Assembly (NCBI RefSeq): GCF_020782245.1
Contig: NZ_JAJGNP010000004.1
Coordinates: 124,001 to 188,000 of the forward strand
Origin: Sphingobium soli
GTDB taxonomy: Bacteria > Pseudomonadota > Alphaproteobacteria > Sphingomonadales > Sphingomonadaceae
Length of the DNA: 64,000 bases
Reading direction: 5' to 3'
The translations under genes and the position numbers were made by a program. The notes below the pieces were generated by a model. The model saw only the letters and a list, made by a program, of their open reading frames with translations, ran no database searches and was not told where the DNA came from. Numbering within the stretch: the stretch's first letter is position 1; each line of letters opens with the position of its first letter. This document shows positions 53,384 to 62,699 of this stretch, one piece after another.

Positions 53384-55419
53384 CGTTTCTCAAGTCCAAG
53401 CGCAAATCCGTTACCGAAGCCAGCCAGACCTTCACCTTTACCCGCCGCGCGATGGTGGCGGGTGGTTTGCAAGGCGCGATCGGTGCGATGCTAATCGGCC
53501 GGATGACCTGGATCAGCGTCGCGGAAAATGAGCATTATACCGCGCTTTCCGAAAGCAACCGCGTCAACCTGACGCTCATCCCGCCCAGGCGGGGCTGGAT
53601 TTTGGACCGGCATGGCAAGCCGCTGGCAAATAATCGTACGGATTTCCGCGTCGACCTCATCCCCCAGCGGATGGTCGATGCAGACGGCACGATCCGCCAC
53701 CTCGCGCAATTGCTCAGCCTGGAATCGGATGAGATCGACCGCATCCGCGACGAACTGGAAAAATCGGCCGGCTTTCGCCCGGTGCAGGTCGCCGACAAGC
53801 TGACCTATGATCAGTTCGCCGCCGTCAGTGTGCGCCTGCCCGACCTGCCCGGTGTCGCGCCCAGCCAGGGCTTTTCGCGCTATTACCCGGCCGGAGCGAC
53901 GGTCGGTCATCTGCTGGGCTATGTCGGTGCCGCCACGGCCGAAGAATATAAGGAGCGCAAGGACCCGCTCCTCATCACCCCCGGTTTCAAGGTCGGCAAG
54001 GACGGGCTGGAAAAAGCGTTCGACCGGCATCTGACGGGCAAGCCCGGCGCAAAGCGGGTCGAAGTTACCGCGCGCGGCAAGATCGTGCGCGAACTCACCA
54101 CCCGACCCGACACGCCGGGCCGCTCGATCAAGCTCACCATCGACGCTGGCCTTCAGGAATATGCCGGCCGCCGCCTGGCGACGCAGAGCGGCGCCGTCGT
54201 CGTGCTGGATTGTCAGAATGGCGACGTGCTGGCCATGGCGTCAATGCCCAGTTTCGATCCCAACAGCTTTTCCGACGGCATCAGCCACCTCGAATGGAAT
54301 ATGCTTTCGCAAGACGATCATGTTCCATTGCGCAACAAGACCTTGCAGGGCCTCTATCCGCCCGGCTCCACCGTCAAGCCGATGGTGGCGCTGGCGCTGC
54401 TGGAAGCGGGCGTGGGGCCGCAGGAGACGATCAGTTGCGGCGGGGCGATCCGGGTCGGCAACACGCTTTTCCACTGTCACAAAAGGCGCGGCCATGGCCC
54501 GCTCAACATGCGCGGGGCGATCGCACAGAGCTGCGACATTTATTTCTACCAGATGGCCCAGCGGATCGGGATGGACCGCATTGCCAACATGGCCCATCGC
54601 GTCGGCATGGGGCAGCGCTTCGACCTTCCTTTTCCCAGCCAGAGTTACGGCACGGTGCCAGACCCCGCATGGAAGGAACGGAAATATAACCAGAAATGGC
54701 AGGTCTATGACACGGTGAATGCCACCATCGGTCAGGGCTATATGCTGATCAACCCGCTGCAAATGGCGGTGATGGCGGCGCGGCTGGCGACCGGTCGGCA
54801 ACTGATGCCCAATTTCCTCTACGATGCGCCGCGCCCGGACCCCGCGCTGGTCGGCGCTAGCGAAGAGCATCTGGTCATCATTCGCGATGCGATGAGCGCG
54901 GTCGTCAATGGCGGGGGAACCGGGGGCGCGGCGCGCATGAACATCCCGAATGTCCTCATCGCGGGCAAGACCGGCACGGCGCAGGTGCGGCGCATCACCA
55001 TGGCGGAACGGGCCGGCGGCGTTCGCGGCAACAGTTCGCTCGCGTTCAAGCTGCGCGATCATGCCCTGTTCCAGGGTTTTGCGCCCTTCGACAAGCCGCG
55101 CTATGCGGTGGGATGCATCATCGAACATGGCGGCCACCTGATCCGCAATGAGGACGCGCCCATGATCGCCAGCGATACGCTGTCCTATCTTTTCGATCCC
55201 GAGCGGGCGATGGAAAAGCTGGTCACTCTGGAAAAGGGCTGGGGCGGAACACCGGCCGAACGGCAAAATCGCCAGATGGCCGCCTTTCGCATGGCCGAAG
55301 CGATCCGCAAGGGCGAAGTGCCGCCACCCGAAGCCGCCAACGCGTCCAATGCGTCCGATACCGCCAATGCCTCTGCTCCCGCGCCCGACAATGGCAGCGA
55401 CGCGGCCGACGCCCCATGA
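53380..55419 (+). CDS. mrdA: Penicillin-binding protein 2 (elongation-specific transpeptidase)
   Basis: A 679-residue class B PBP that cross-links peptidoglycan in the cylinder wall with RodA. After a single membrane anchor (about residues 24-42), the dimerisation domain is followed by the transpeptidase: SxxK is Ser330 in PPGSTVKPM, the SxN position is AQSCDIYFY (SCD is usual for PBP2) and KTG is Lys530 in AGKTGTAQ. Residues after about 640 form a low-complexity Ala/Asn/Asp/Ser tail (NASNASDTANASAP) that is not part of the fold. The start overlaps the mreD stop, and the stop overlaps the rodA start. The frame extends upstream into mreC/mreD and this part is not coding. Confidence 0.95.
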   Translation: MTFLKSKRKSVTEASQTFTFTRRAMVAGGLQGAIGAMLIGRMTWISVAENEHYTALSESNRVNLTLIPPRRGWILDRHGKPLANNRTDFRVDLIPQRMVDADGTIRHLAQLLSLESDEIDRIRDELEKSAGFRPVQVADKLTYDQFAAVSVRLPDLPGVAPSQGFSRYYPAGATVGHLLGYVGAATAEEYKERKDPLLITPGFKVGKDGLEKAFDRHLTGKPGAKRVEVTARGKIVRELTTRPDTPGRSIKLTIDAGLQEYAGRRLATQSGAVVVLDCQNGDVLAMASMPSFDPNSFSDGISHLEWNMLSQDDHVPLRNKTLQGLYPPGSTVKPMVALALLEAGVGPQETISCGGAIRVGNTLFHCHKRRGHGPLNMRGAIAQSCDIYFYQMAQRIGMDRIANMAHRVGMGQRFDLPFPSQSYGTVPDPAWKERKYNQKWQVYDTVNATIGQGYMLINPLQMAVMAARLATGRQLMPNFLYDAPRPDPALVGASEEHLVIIRDAMSAVVNGGGTGGAARMNIPNVLIAGKTGTAQVRRITMAERAGGVRGNSSLAFKLRDHALFQGFAPFDKPRYAVGCIIEHGGHLIRNEDAPMIASDTLSYLFDPERAMEKLVTLEKGWGGTPAERQNRQMAAFRMAEAIRKGEVPPPEAANASNASDTANASAPAPDNGSDAADAP

Positions 55420-56528
55420 GCATCATTCCGCAATCCTTGACGCAGTTTCCTTGGCGCGTGCTGGCGTTATTGCTGGCAATCGCCGGCTTCGGCACTCTCG
55501 TTCTCTATAGTTCCGCGGGCGGCAGCATTTTCCCTTGGGCCGCCAATCAGGCGGTTCGCTTCTGCATCTTCACCGTCATGGCGCTGGTGCTCAGCCGCAT
55601 CCCGGTTGAGGTCTTTGCTCGCTACACCTTTCCCGCCTATGGGGCGATTCTGGTCGCTCTGGTGCTGGTCGAACTGATCGGGGGCGTCAGGGGCGGCAGC
55701 CAGCGATGGATCAACCTTGGGTTCATGCAGCTGCAGCCGTCCGAATTCATGAAGCCGGTCATTGTCCTGACAGTCGCGCGTTTCTATGCGCTGCTGCCTG
55801 TCGGCGAAATCCGACGATGGAACGCGATCTGGCCCGCACTGGTGCTGATCGGCTTGCCCTGGGCGCTGGTGCTGGTGCAGCCTGACCTTGGCACCGCAAC
55901 GATGATCGCGGCGGGCGGCGTCACCGTCATGTTTCTTGCCGGGCTGCCGCTGCGACTGTTCATCGGTTCGGGCCTGACCGTCGCTGCGGCCATCCCTATC
56001 GCCTTCAGCTTTCTGCACGATTATCAGCAAAAGCGGGTGCTGATCTTCCTCGATCCCGAAAGCGATCCGCTGGGCGCAGGTTATCATATCAGCCAGTCGA
56101 AAATCGCGATCGGGTCAGGCGGCATCTGGGGCAAGGGATTCCTGCAAGGTACGCAAAGTCACCTCGATTATCTGCCCGAAGGCCATACCGATTTCGTGTT
56201 CGCCACCATGGCCGAAGAATGGGGATTGTTGGGGGGCGTGCTGATGATCGGCGCGTTCTTGCTCCTGTTCCGCTGGGGCCTGCGCGTCTCCATGCGGACA
56301 CAGGACAAATTCGCGCGGATGGCGGCGGCCGGCCTTACCACCACCATCTTCTTCTATGTGGCGATCAATCTCATGATGGTGATGGGCTTGGCGCCAGTGG
56401 TCGGCATTCCCCTCCCCTTCATGTCCTACGGCGGATCATCGATGCTGACCGTGATGCTGTGCATCGGCATCATCATGGCCATCGACCGGTCGGGCAAACG
56501 GCAGCGGCGGCCCGGCGACTGGGCCTGA
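55416..56528 (+). CDS. rodA: RodA: SEDS peptidoglycan glycosyltransferase
   Basis: A 370-residue polytopic SEDS protein that polymerises glycan strands and partners PBP2. The family motifs GGSQRWINLGFMQLQPSEFMK, LVQPDLGTATM, HTDFVFATMAEEWGLLGG and PLPFMSYGGSSML are all present, and about ten membrane helices can be counted. The ATG overlaps the mrdA stop. It ends the shape operon, 113 bases before tRNA-Lys. Confidence 0.96.
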   Translation: MSIIPQSLTQFPWRVLALLLAIAGFGTLVLYSSAGGSIFPWAANQAVRFCIFTVMALVLSRIPVEVFARYTFPAYGAILVALVLVELIGGVRGGSQRWINLGFMQLQPSEFMKPVIVLTVARFYALLPVGEIRRWNAIWPALVLIGLPWALVLVQPDLGTATMIAAGGVTVMFLAGLPLRLFIGSGLTVAAAIPIAFSFLHDYQQKRVLIFLDPESDPLGAGYHISQSKIAIGSGGIWGKGFLQGTQSHLDYLPEGHTDFVFATMAEEWGLLGGVLMIGAFLLLFRWGLRVSMRTQDKFARMAAAGLTTTIFFYVAINLMMVMGLAPVVGIPLPFMSYGGSSMLTVMLCIGIIMAIDRSGKRQRRPGDWA

Positions 56529-56641
56529 TCGCGACTTCGGCAAAAAATCGCGACAAGCTGCAAATAGGGGTTTGCAAAACGAGCCGCCGCTGCTAGCAGT
56601 CCGCCCACTTCGGAACGCTGGCCCGATCGGCCGCCCCGGAT

Positions 56642-56717
<76 letters not shown>

Positions 56718-56881
56718 TTCTTTTCATCTCACTGGCTATCGATCTCGCCCGATGCGGTTGCGGATGCTTCTCCTTACAATGGCATATGATAGCGCGCAGT
56801 GAGCCCCCCTGTCTGCATTTGCCATGATGATGGGCGCGAATGTGGATTCGATTAGCCCATGCCCGGCGGCGTTGTCACACG

Positions 56882-58795
56882 TCACCCGTGAAAATAATCA
56901 TAAACCTGCTGCGCCACGGCCTTCGACACGCCGGGGGCCTTGGCCAGATCTTCCAGGGCGGCGTCGCGGACGGCGCGGGCAGTGCCGAAGTGCATCAATA
57001 GGGCCTTCTTGCGCGCAGGGCCGATGCCGGGGACCTCGTCCAGCGAGCTGACGGTGATCGCCTTGCTGCGCTTGGCGCGGTGGGCGCCGATGGCGAAGCG
57101 GTGGGCTTCGTCGCGCAGGCGCTGAAGGTAGAACAGCACAGGGTGGTTCAGGGGAAAGGTGATTTCACGGCCGTCCATCAGGTGAAACACCTCGCGCCCT
57201 TCGCGGCCATGATGCGGCCCCTTGGCAACGCCGATCATGCACACATCCTCGATCCCCAAATCCTCCAATATGCCGCGCGCAGCCGATAGCTGCCCCTTAC
57301 CGCCGTCGATGAGCACCAGGTCGGGCCATTCGCCGCTGTCGCGGTCGGGATCCTCGCGCGCGGCGCGACCGAACCGCCGCTCGAACATTTCGCGCATCAT
57401 CGCAAAATCGTCGTTGCTGATCTCCGGATTCTTAATGTTGAACTTGCGATAGGCGTTCTTGCGGAATCCCTCCGGTCCGGCAACGACCATCGCGCCCAAC
57501 GCATGCGCGCCCTGAATATGGCTGTTGTCGTAGATTTCGATCCGGTCCGGCACACCCTCCAGCCCGAAGGTTTCGACCATCTCGTCAAGAATGCGGCCCT
57601 GGCTGGTGGTTTCCGCCAGCCGCCTGTCGAGCGCCTCCACCGCATTGCGTTGCGCCTGCTTGATAAGACGGGTGCGCTCACCCCGCTGCGGCACTTCGAT
57701 CCGCACCTTGCCGCCCGCGCGCTCCGACAGCGCCAGCGCCATCAGTTCGCATTCGGCAGGCTGCCGGTCGGCCAGGATCAGGCGGGGCGGCGGCACTTCC
57801 TCGTAAAATTGCGCCATGAAGCTTTCCAGCACCTCCTCCGTCACGACGTCGGCGGTATGGACGGGAAAGAAGCTGCGATGGCCCCAATTCTGGCCGCCGC
57901 GGATGAAGAACGCCTGGATGCACATCGCCCCGCCCTTTTCCGCCAGCGCGAAAATGTCGGCGTCGCCCAGCCCTTCTGCATTGATCGCCTGGCTGCCCTG
58001 GATGAAGGTCAGCGCCTTCAGCCGATCCCGGATCACCGCTGCCTGTTCGAAATCCATCGCGTCCGACGCCTGCTGCATCGCCGCGCCCAGCTTCTTCTGG
58101 ACGGCCGTAGACTTGCCGCCCAGGAAATCCTGCGCATCGCGCACCAATTCGGCATAGCCGGCCTCGTCGATCCGGTCGACGCAGGGGGCCGAACAACGCT
58201 TGATCTGATAAAGCAGGCAGGGGCGCGAGCGATTGGCGAAGAAACTATCGGTGCAGGACCGCAGCAGGAACAGCTTTTGCAGCGCATTGATCGTGCGCGT
58301 CACCGACCCGGCGCTGGCGAAGGGTCCATAATAGCGCCCCTGATATTTGCGCGCCCCGCGATGCTTCTGCACGCGGGGAAAGGCATGATCGTCGCGCAGC
58401 AGGATGAAGGGGAAGCTTTTGTCGTCGCGCAGCAGGACATTATAGGGCGGGCGATATCGCTTGATCAGCTGCGCCTCCAACAACAGCGCCTCAGCCTCGC
58501 TATTGGTGGTGACGATGGTCATGCTGCGGGTCTGGGCGACCATGCGTTGCAGCCGCTTGGGCAAGCGATCGACCTGCGTATAGTTGGCGACACGGTTTTT
58601 CAGCGCGCGCGCCTTGCCGACATAGAGCACGTCGCCGCGCGCATCGTGCATGCGATAGACGCCGGGCCGGATCGGCAGCGTCTTGAGGACGGTGCGGATC
58701 GCCTCCACCCCCGCGTCGATATCCGGCTGGCTGCCGGTGACGGTGTAGGTGGCCTTGTCTTCGTGGAAACGATCGGGGGATTGGGGACCAGACAT
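56882..58795 (-). CDS. uvrC: UvrC: excinuclease ABC nuclease subunit
   Basis: A 637-residue nuclease that cuts on both sides of a lesion held by UvrB. The N-terminal GIY-YIG domain is PGVYRMHDARGDVLYVGKA (about 44-62), the UvrB-binding UVR region lies near residues 230-265, the RNase H-like 5' nuclease has EIYDNSHIQGAHALGAMVV and VLIDGGKGQL, and two helix-hairpin-helix motifs end the protein (LDEVPGIGPARKKALLMHF). The frame extends far upstream to 59095, over the DUF2794 gene; ATG 58795 fits the family. Confidence 0.95.
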   Translation of the reverse strand: MSGPQSPDRFHEDKATYTVTGSQPDIDAGVEAIRTVLKTLPIRPGVYRMHDARGDVLYVGKARALKNRVANYTQVDRLPKRLQRMVAQTRSMTIVTTNSEAEALLLEAQLIKRYRPPYNVLLRDDKSFPFILLRDDHAFPRVQKHRGARKYQGRYYGPFASAGSVTRTINALQKLFLLRSCTDSFFANRSRPCLLYQIKRCSAPCVDRIDEAGYAELVRDAQDFLGGKSTAVQKKLGAAMQQASDAMDFEQAAVIRDRLKALTFIQGSQAINAEGLGDADIFALAEKGGAMCIQAFFIRGGQNWGHRSFFPVHTADVVTEEVLESFMAQFYEEVPPPRLILADRQPAECELMALALSERAGGKVRIEVPQRGERTRLIKQAQRNAVEALDRRLAETTSQGRILDEMVETFGLEGVPDRIEIYDNSHIQGAHALGAMVVAGPEGFRKNAYRKFNIKNPEISNDDFAMMREMFERRFGRAAREDPDRDSGEWPDLVLIDGGKGQLSAARGILEDLGIEDVCMIGVAKGPHHGREGREVFHLMDGREITFPLNHPVLFYLQRLRDEAHRFAIGAHRAKRSKAITVSSLDEVPGIGPARKKALLMHFGTARAVRDAALEDLAKAPGVSKAVAQQVYDYFHG

Positions 58796-58866
58796 CAGGG
58801 GACAGATAGCGTTCCCGTCCTGTTTCGCAATGGCAGGCGTGCCGATCGCCCAGCCTGCTGCCTGTC

Positions 58867-59205
58867 TCAGTCCTCGACGATCCGCAGCAACTTGCGTTCG
58901 ACGGGCGCCAGCACATTGTGCAGGTCCGCGCCGCGTTTCAATATCGCGCCGCCTTCCCCCACCAGCGCCCACATGCCCTGGCGGTTGCGCAGCGCCGGCC
59001 GCTTTTCGATACGATATTCCGGGCGTTCGGCGGAGCGGCGAAAGGCGCTGAAAATCGCGGCATCGCGCCCCATGTCCATTGCATAGTCGCGCCAATGGCC
59101 AGCCGCGACCATCCGGCCATAAAGATCCATGATCCGTTGCAGTTCCGGCCGCTCAAAACCGACCTGGCCGGGAGTCGCGGCGGGAAACGGCGTCACATTG
59201 GTCAT
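58867..59205 (-). CDS. DUF2794 family protein
   Basis: A 112-residue cytoplasmic protein of DUF2794, a family of alphaproteobacteria without a known function, recognised by FERPELQRIMDLYGRMVAAGHWRDYAMD and the later YRIEKRPALRNRQGMWALV. Its ATG shares one base with the cysE stop (TGATG), so it is translated together with cysE. It lies 71 bases upstream of uvrC on the same strand. Confidence 0.88.
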   Translation of the reverse strand: MTNVTPFPAATPGQVGFERPELQRIMDLYGRMVAAGHWRDYAMDMGRDAAIFSAFRRSAERPEYRIEKRPALRNRQGMWALVGEGGAILKRGADLHNVLAPVERKLLRIVED

Positions 59206-59918
59206 CAGGCGCGGTCACGGTCCTTGAACAGCGTATCGGCGTCGGGCAACTGCGGGGTCTGCCGCTCGGCCATCAATTGCGCCAACCGTTTCTGCAATTG
59301 CTCGACCTCGCACTGGAGCATTTCCAGCTTCTGCTTTTCCGGGTCGAAACAGTCGGAACAGGGCGTGCCATAGGGCACGAAGTCGCGCTGATAGGCGGTA
59401 ACGTCAACCAGCATCTGCCGCGCCGGGATGCCCACCATGGTCGCGCCGTCGGGCACATTCTTGGTCACGACGGCGTTGGCACCGACCCGCGCCCGCGCGC
59501 CGACCTGCACTGGCCCGAGCACCTGCGCGCCCGATCCGACGATGACGCCGTCTTGCAGCGTCGGATGCCGCTTACCCGCAATGCCGTTGGCGGGATCGGT
59601 CCCGCCCAGCGTGACATTCTGATAGAGCGTGACATCGTCGCCAATCTCCGCCGTCTCGCCGATCACGGTAAAGCCATGGTCGATGAAGAAGCGCTTGCCG
59701 ATCCGCGCGCCGGGATGAATGTCGTTGCCTGTCAGGAAACGGGCGATGTGATTGACCAAGCGCGCCAGGAAGAACAGCCGCGCGCGATACAGCCGGTGGG
59801 CCACCCGGTGAAAGGCAAGCGACCAGACGCCCGGATATAGCAGGATTTCGGCGCGGGATCGAGGCGCGGGATCGCGCGCCTTCACCGAATCGATATAGCT
59901 AATAAGATTGCGCAGCAT
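59205..59918 (-). CDS. cysE: Serine O-acetyltransferase (CysE/EpsC type)
   Basis: A 237-residue left-handed beta-helix acetyltransferase that makes O-acetylserine for cysteine synthesis. The hexapeptide core runs from about residue 60 to 165, with NDIHPGARIGKRFFIDHG, GETAEIGDDVTLYQNVTLGG and KRHPTLQDGVIVGSGAQVLG carrying the active-site His/Asp. The short N-terminal part is the form annotated as EpsC in many alphaproteobacteria. A CxxC pair lies after the helix (TPCSDC) and a coiled coil ends the protein. ATG 59918 is preferred; the open frame reaches 60065 into non-coding DNA. It is divergent from a TSUP permease. Confidence 0.93.
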   Translation of the reverse strand: MLRNLISYIDSVKARDPAPRSRAEILLYPGVWSLAFHRVAHRLYRARLFFLARLVNHIARFLTGNDIHPGARIGKRFFIDHGFTVIGETAEIGDDVTLYQNVTLGGTDPANGIAGKRHPTLQDGVIVGSGAQVLGPVQVGARARVGANAVVTKNVPDGATMVGIPARQMLVDVTAYQRDFVPYGTPCSDCFDPEKQKLEMLQCEVEQLQKRLAQLMAERQTPQLPDADTLFKDRDRA

Positions 59919-60084
59919 CCCGCGTCCCTGAAATCCTGAACCCAATGACGGCCAACATAGGCCTCCCGCAGCGCTTTTTCCAGACCAACCCCATGGCCGG
60001 ACATTCCCGCCGAAAAGAGGTGCTTGCTTTGCTTTGGGAGATATGCCTATCAATGTAGTAGACAATCAAACCCAAGGACGACGG

Positions 60085-60858
60085 ATGATTGACGCGTTGC
60101 TGGCCAATTCTGGCGAAATCTTGCCTTTCATCCTCATCGGTTTCGGCGCCCAGATGATCGACGGAGCCCTGGGCATGGCCTATGGGGTCATTTCCAGCAC
60201 CTTGTTGCTGGCCATGGGCGTGCCGCCCAGTCGCGCGTCGGCAAGTGTCCATGCCGCCGAAACCTTCACCACCGGCGTATCTGCGATCAGCCATATCCTG
60301 CACGGCAATGTCGACTGGCGGCTGTTCGCGCGGCTGATCATCCCCGGTGTCGTCGGCGGTGTGGCGGGCGCCTATCTGCTCTCGAACATCGACGGATCGG
60401 TCATCAAGCCGTTCGTCCAGATCTATCTGGCGGCGATCGGCCTCTATCTTATCTGGCGCGGCTTCCATCTGCCGCCTAAGCCGCGCGATCCCAAATGGGT
60501 GACGCCGCTGGGGCTGGCCGGCGGCTTCATGGATGCGACCGGCGGTGGCGGCTGGGGGCCGATTGTGACGTCAAACCTGCTGCTGCAAGGGTCCAGCCCG
60601 CGCCACACCATCGGCACGGTCAACAGCGTCGAATTCATTTTGACCCTGTCGATCAGCCTCACCTTCCTGTTCCATCTGGGTTGGGAGACATTCACCACCT
60701 ACACCTTGGGCCTGCTGATCGGCGGCGTTGTCGCCGCGCCATTCGGCGCGATGTTGGCGCGGCGGATCGCCCCGCGCTTCCTGTTCTCGGCCGTGGGCGT
60801 GATCCTGACCATCACATCGGCCTTCGGCATCGGCAAATGGCTTGGATTTATCGGGTAG
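60085..60858 (+). CDS. TSUP (TauE/SafE) family membrane permease
   Basis: A 257-residue membrane protein with about seven to eight helices and the duplicated TSUP motifs: FGAQMIDGALGMAYGVIS in the first half and AGGFMDATGGGGWGPIVTSNLL in the second. TSUP members move sulfite, sulfonates or related organic anions; next to cysE, a role in sulfur supply or sulfite export is reasonable but not proven. AAGGACG lies four bases before ATG 60085. It is divergent from cysE, and oxyR follows after 39 bases on the same strand. Confidence 0.9.
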   Translation: MIDALLANSGEILPFILIGFGAQMIDGALGMAYGVISSTLLLAMGVPPSRASASVHAAETFTTGVSAISHILHGNVDWRLFARLIIPGVVGGVAGAYLLSNIDGSVIKPFVQIYLAAIGLYLIWRGFHLPPKPRDPKWVTPLGLAGGFMDATGGGGWGPIVTSNLLLQGSSPRHTIGTVNSVEFILTLSISLTFLFHLGWETFTTYTLGLLIGGVVAAPFGAMLARRIAPRFLFSAVGVILTITSAFGIGKWLGFIG

Positions 60859-60897
60859 GCCGCTTATATTCGGCCTTCTGATCGAGGAAGCCGATAA

Positions 60898-61827
60898 ATG
60901 TCCAGTTACCTGCCGACGCTCAAACAGCTGCAATATCTGGTGGCGCTGAAGGAACAGGGGCATTTCGGCAAAGCAGCCGAAGCCTGTTTCGTGACGCAAT
61001 CCACCCTGTCGGCCGGCATCCGCGAACTGGAATCGCTGATCGGCGTCACCCTGGTCGAGCGGACGCGCCGCGTCGTCCGCTTCACGGCGCTGGGCGACCG
61101 TATCGTGGAAAAGGCGCATCGCGTGCTGCGGGAGGCGGAGGAACTGGCCGCCATCGCTGAAGCGTCGGGCAAGCCGCTGACCGGCGAATTGCGCATGAGC
61201 GTCATCCCGACCATCGCGCCCTTCCTGCTGCCACGCCTTTTGCCTCGGCTGCGCGCCGACCGGCCCGAACTCAAACTCTATCTGCGCGAAGAAACCAGCC
61301 AGGCCGCGATCGAATCGCTGCGCCACGGCAATGTCGACTGCGTGCTGCTGGCCTTGCCCTTCCCCACCGGCGAACTGGACAGCGAAATCCTGTTCGAGGA
61401 CCGGCTCTATGTCGCCTTCCCGCAGGATGATCCGACCAATCCACCCGAATGGATCAAGCCCGGCATGATCGACGAGAGCAAGCTGCTGCTGCTGGAGGAC
61501 GGCCATTGCCTCAAGGACCATGCGCTCGCCGCCTGCAACCGCCCCGACCTGCGCGCCAGCGCGACGATGATGGGCACGTCGCTGCATACGCTCATTCAGA
61601 TGGTCGATAATGGCCTAGGCGTCACCATGATCCCGGAAATGGCGATCGCCAGCGGCATATTGGATCACACGCGGATCACCGCCCGCCCACTCAAATCGGA
61701 CCGCTCCGCTCGCGACATCGCGCTGGTATGGCGGCGCAACAGCCCGCGTGAAAAGGAATTCCACATGCTCGCGGACATATTACGCGACGCCGCCGCGAAG
61801 AGCTGCCGCTTGCCCGAGGCTGCGTGA
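60898..61827 (+). CDS. oxyR: OxyR: hydrogen-peroxide-sensing LysR-type regulator
   Basis: A 309-residue LysR-family protein. The winged helix-turn-helix is at residues 7-65 (LKQLQYLVALKEQGHFGKAA, TQSTLSAGIRELE) and the effector domain follows. The redox pair is Cys204 and Cys213 (DGHCLKDHALAAC), with the same spacing of nine as Cys199/Cys208 of Escherichia coli OxyR, so a peroxide-driven disulfide switch is expected. A plausible target in the window is the peroxiredoxin at 13.6 kb, but no site was identified there. It is transcribed after the TSUP gene. Confidence 0.92.
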   Translation: MSSYLPTLKQLQYLVALKEQGHFGKAAEACFVTQSTLSAGIRELESLIGVTLVERTRRVVRFTALGDRIVEKAHRVLREAEELAAIAEASGKPLTGELRMSVIPTIAPFLLPRLLPRLRADRPELKLYLREETSQAAIESLRHGNVDCVLLALPFPTGELDSEILFEDRLYVAFPQDDPTNPPEWIKPGMIDESKLLLLEDGHCLKDHALAACNRPDLRASATMMGTSLHTLIQMVDNGLGVTMIPEMAIASGILDHTRITARPLKSDRSARDIALVWRRNSPREKEFHMLADILRDAAAKSCRLPEAA

Positions 61828-62255
61828 GGCGCCGCGCACGGTTTGAAGGTGAGATCGGGGAAAAGACGGGTGGCTACCTGCCGTTTCGCCAATCCCGCAT
61901 CGATCGCCCGAAGGAACGCCACAGGCTGGCGAACATGATAAACATAATGCCTAACGCCCAAGCTATGCACAAACACATCCAGGCCTTCCAGAGAAAGCCT
62001 CTTTCCTAGCCTAGCATATCTGACAACATCAATGGTATCGTCGGTGATAGCGCCAGTAAGAAGAATTTAGCTTCCACTCGTTCTGACTTGCCATATCCCG
62101 CGAGACGCTTCCCCATCGTCTTGCGGTTCGTCATTTGCCAAAGCGCAGCTTCCTGTTGATTGCTCCATCGGCTTAAAAGGCGTTTGACAGAGCGAAATAG
62201 CATAGGGTTTAATCTACTTCGGTCTTGAATGGCCGCAAGTGGTCGTATTCGGCCC
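61828..62255. other. 428-bp gap with lower GC, no recognised gene
   Basis: The stretch between oxyR and moaE is visibly poorer in G+C than its neighbours, especially 61930-62240. On the minus strand there is an open frame of 65 codons starting at an ATG at 62203 (MLFRSVKRLLSRWSNQQ) and another without a clear start reading ILLTGAITDDTIDVVRYARL toward oxyR, in a different frame. Neither has a ribosome site or a family I recognise. It may be the remains of a small foreign gene. Confidence 0.5.
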
Positions 62256-62699
62256 TCAGCCGCCCCATTCCTTCGCCTTCGCCTCATCTTCCGCGCGTGC
62301 TTCCACCCATTCCGTCGCGCCGCCTTCAAAATGCTCCTTCTTCCAGAAGGGCGCGTGGGATTTCAGCCAGTCGATGAGGAAGGCGCAGCTTTCTAGCGCA
62401 GCGGTGCGGTGGCGGGAGGCAGTGCCGACGAAGACGATCCGCGCGCCCGGCTCCAGCCGGCCGACCCGATGGATGACGCTGACCCCAAGCAGCGGCCAGC
62501 GCGCCATCGCATCCTCGGCGATTCGCGCCACCTGCGCCTGCGTCATGGCCGGATAATGTTCCAGTTCCAGCGCCAGCAGGCCATCGCCCCCGCGCACCAC
62601 GCCGGTGAAACTGGCGACCCCGCCGCCGCCCAGCGCCTCCAGCGCGGCCAGTTCACCCGCGACGTCGAAATCCTGCACCTGGATCACGACCCGGTTCAT
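62256..62699 (-). CDS. moaE: MoaE: molybdopterin synthase catalytic subunit
   Basis: A 147-residue protein that, with MoaD, inserts two sulfurs into precursor Z to form molybdopterin. Family motifs are ASFTGVVRGGD, LELEHYPAMT, VIHRVGRLEPG, GTASRHRTAALESC and APFWKKEHF, the last with the lysines at the active site. ATG overlaps the moaD stop as ATGA, so the two subunits are coupled. The gene ends the pgsA-moaD-moaE unit and is followed by the low-GC gap. Confidence 0.95.
   Translation of the reverse strand: MNRVVIQVQDFDVAGELAALEALGGGGVASFTGVVRGGDGLLALELEHYPAMTQAQVARIAEDAMARWPLLGVSVIHRVGRLEPGARIVFVGTASRHRTAALESCAFLIDWLKSHAPFWKKEHFEGGATEWVEARAEDEAKAKEWGG

Noticed and set aside
54481-54560. SCD in place of SxN in PBP2 as a defective active site
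   Set aside because: SCD/SSN variation is usual in PBP2 proteins, so it is not a loss of function.
57503-59086. 527-codon plus-strand frame opposite uvrC and the DUF2794 gene
   Set aside because: Antisense shadow of uvrC, no recognisable domain.
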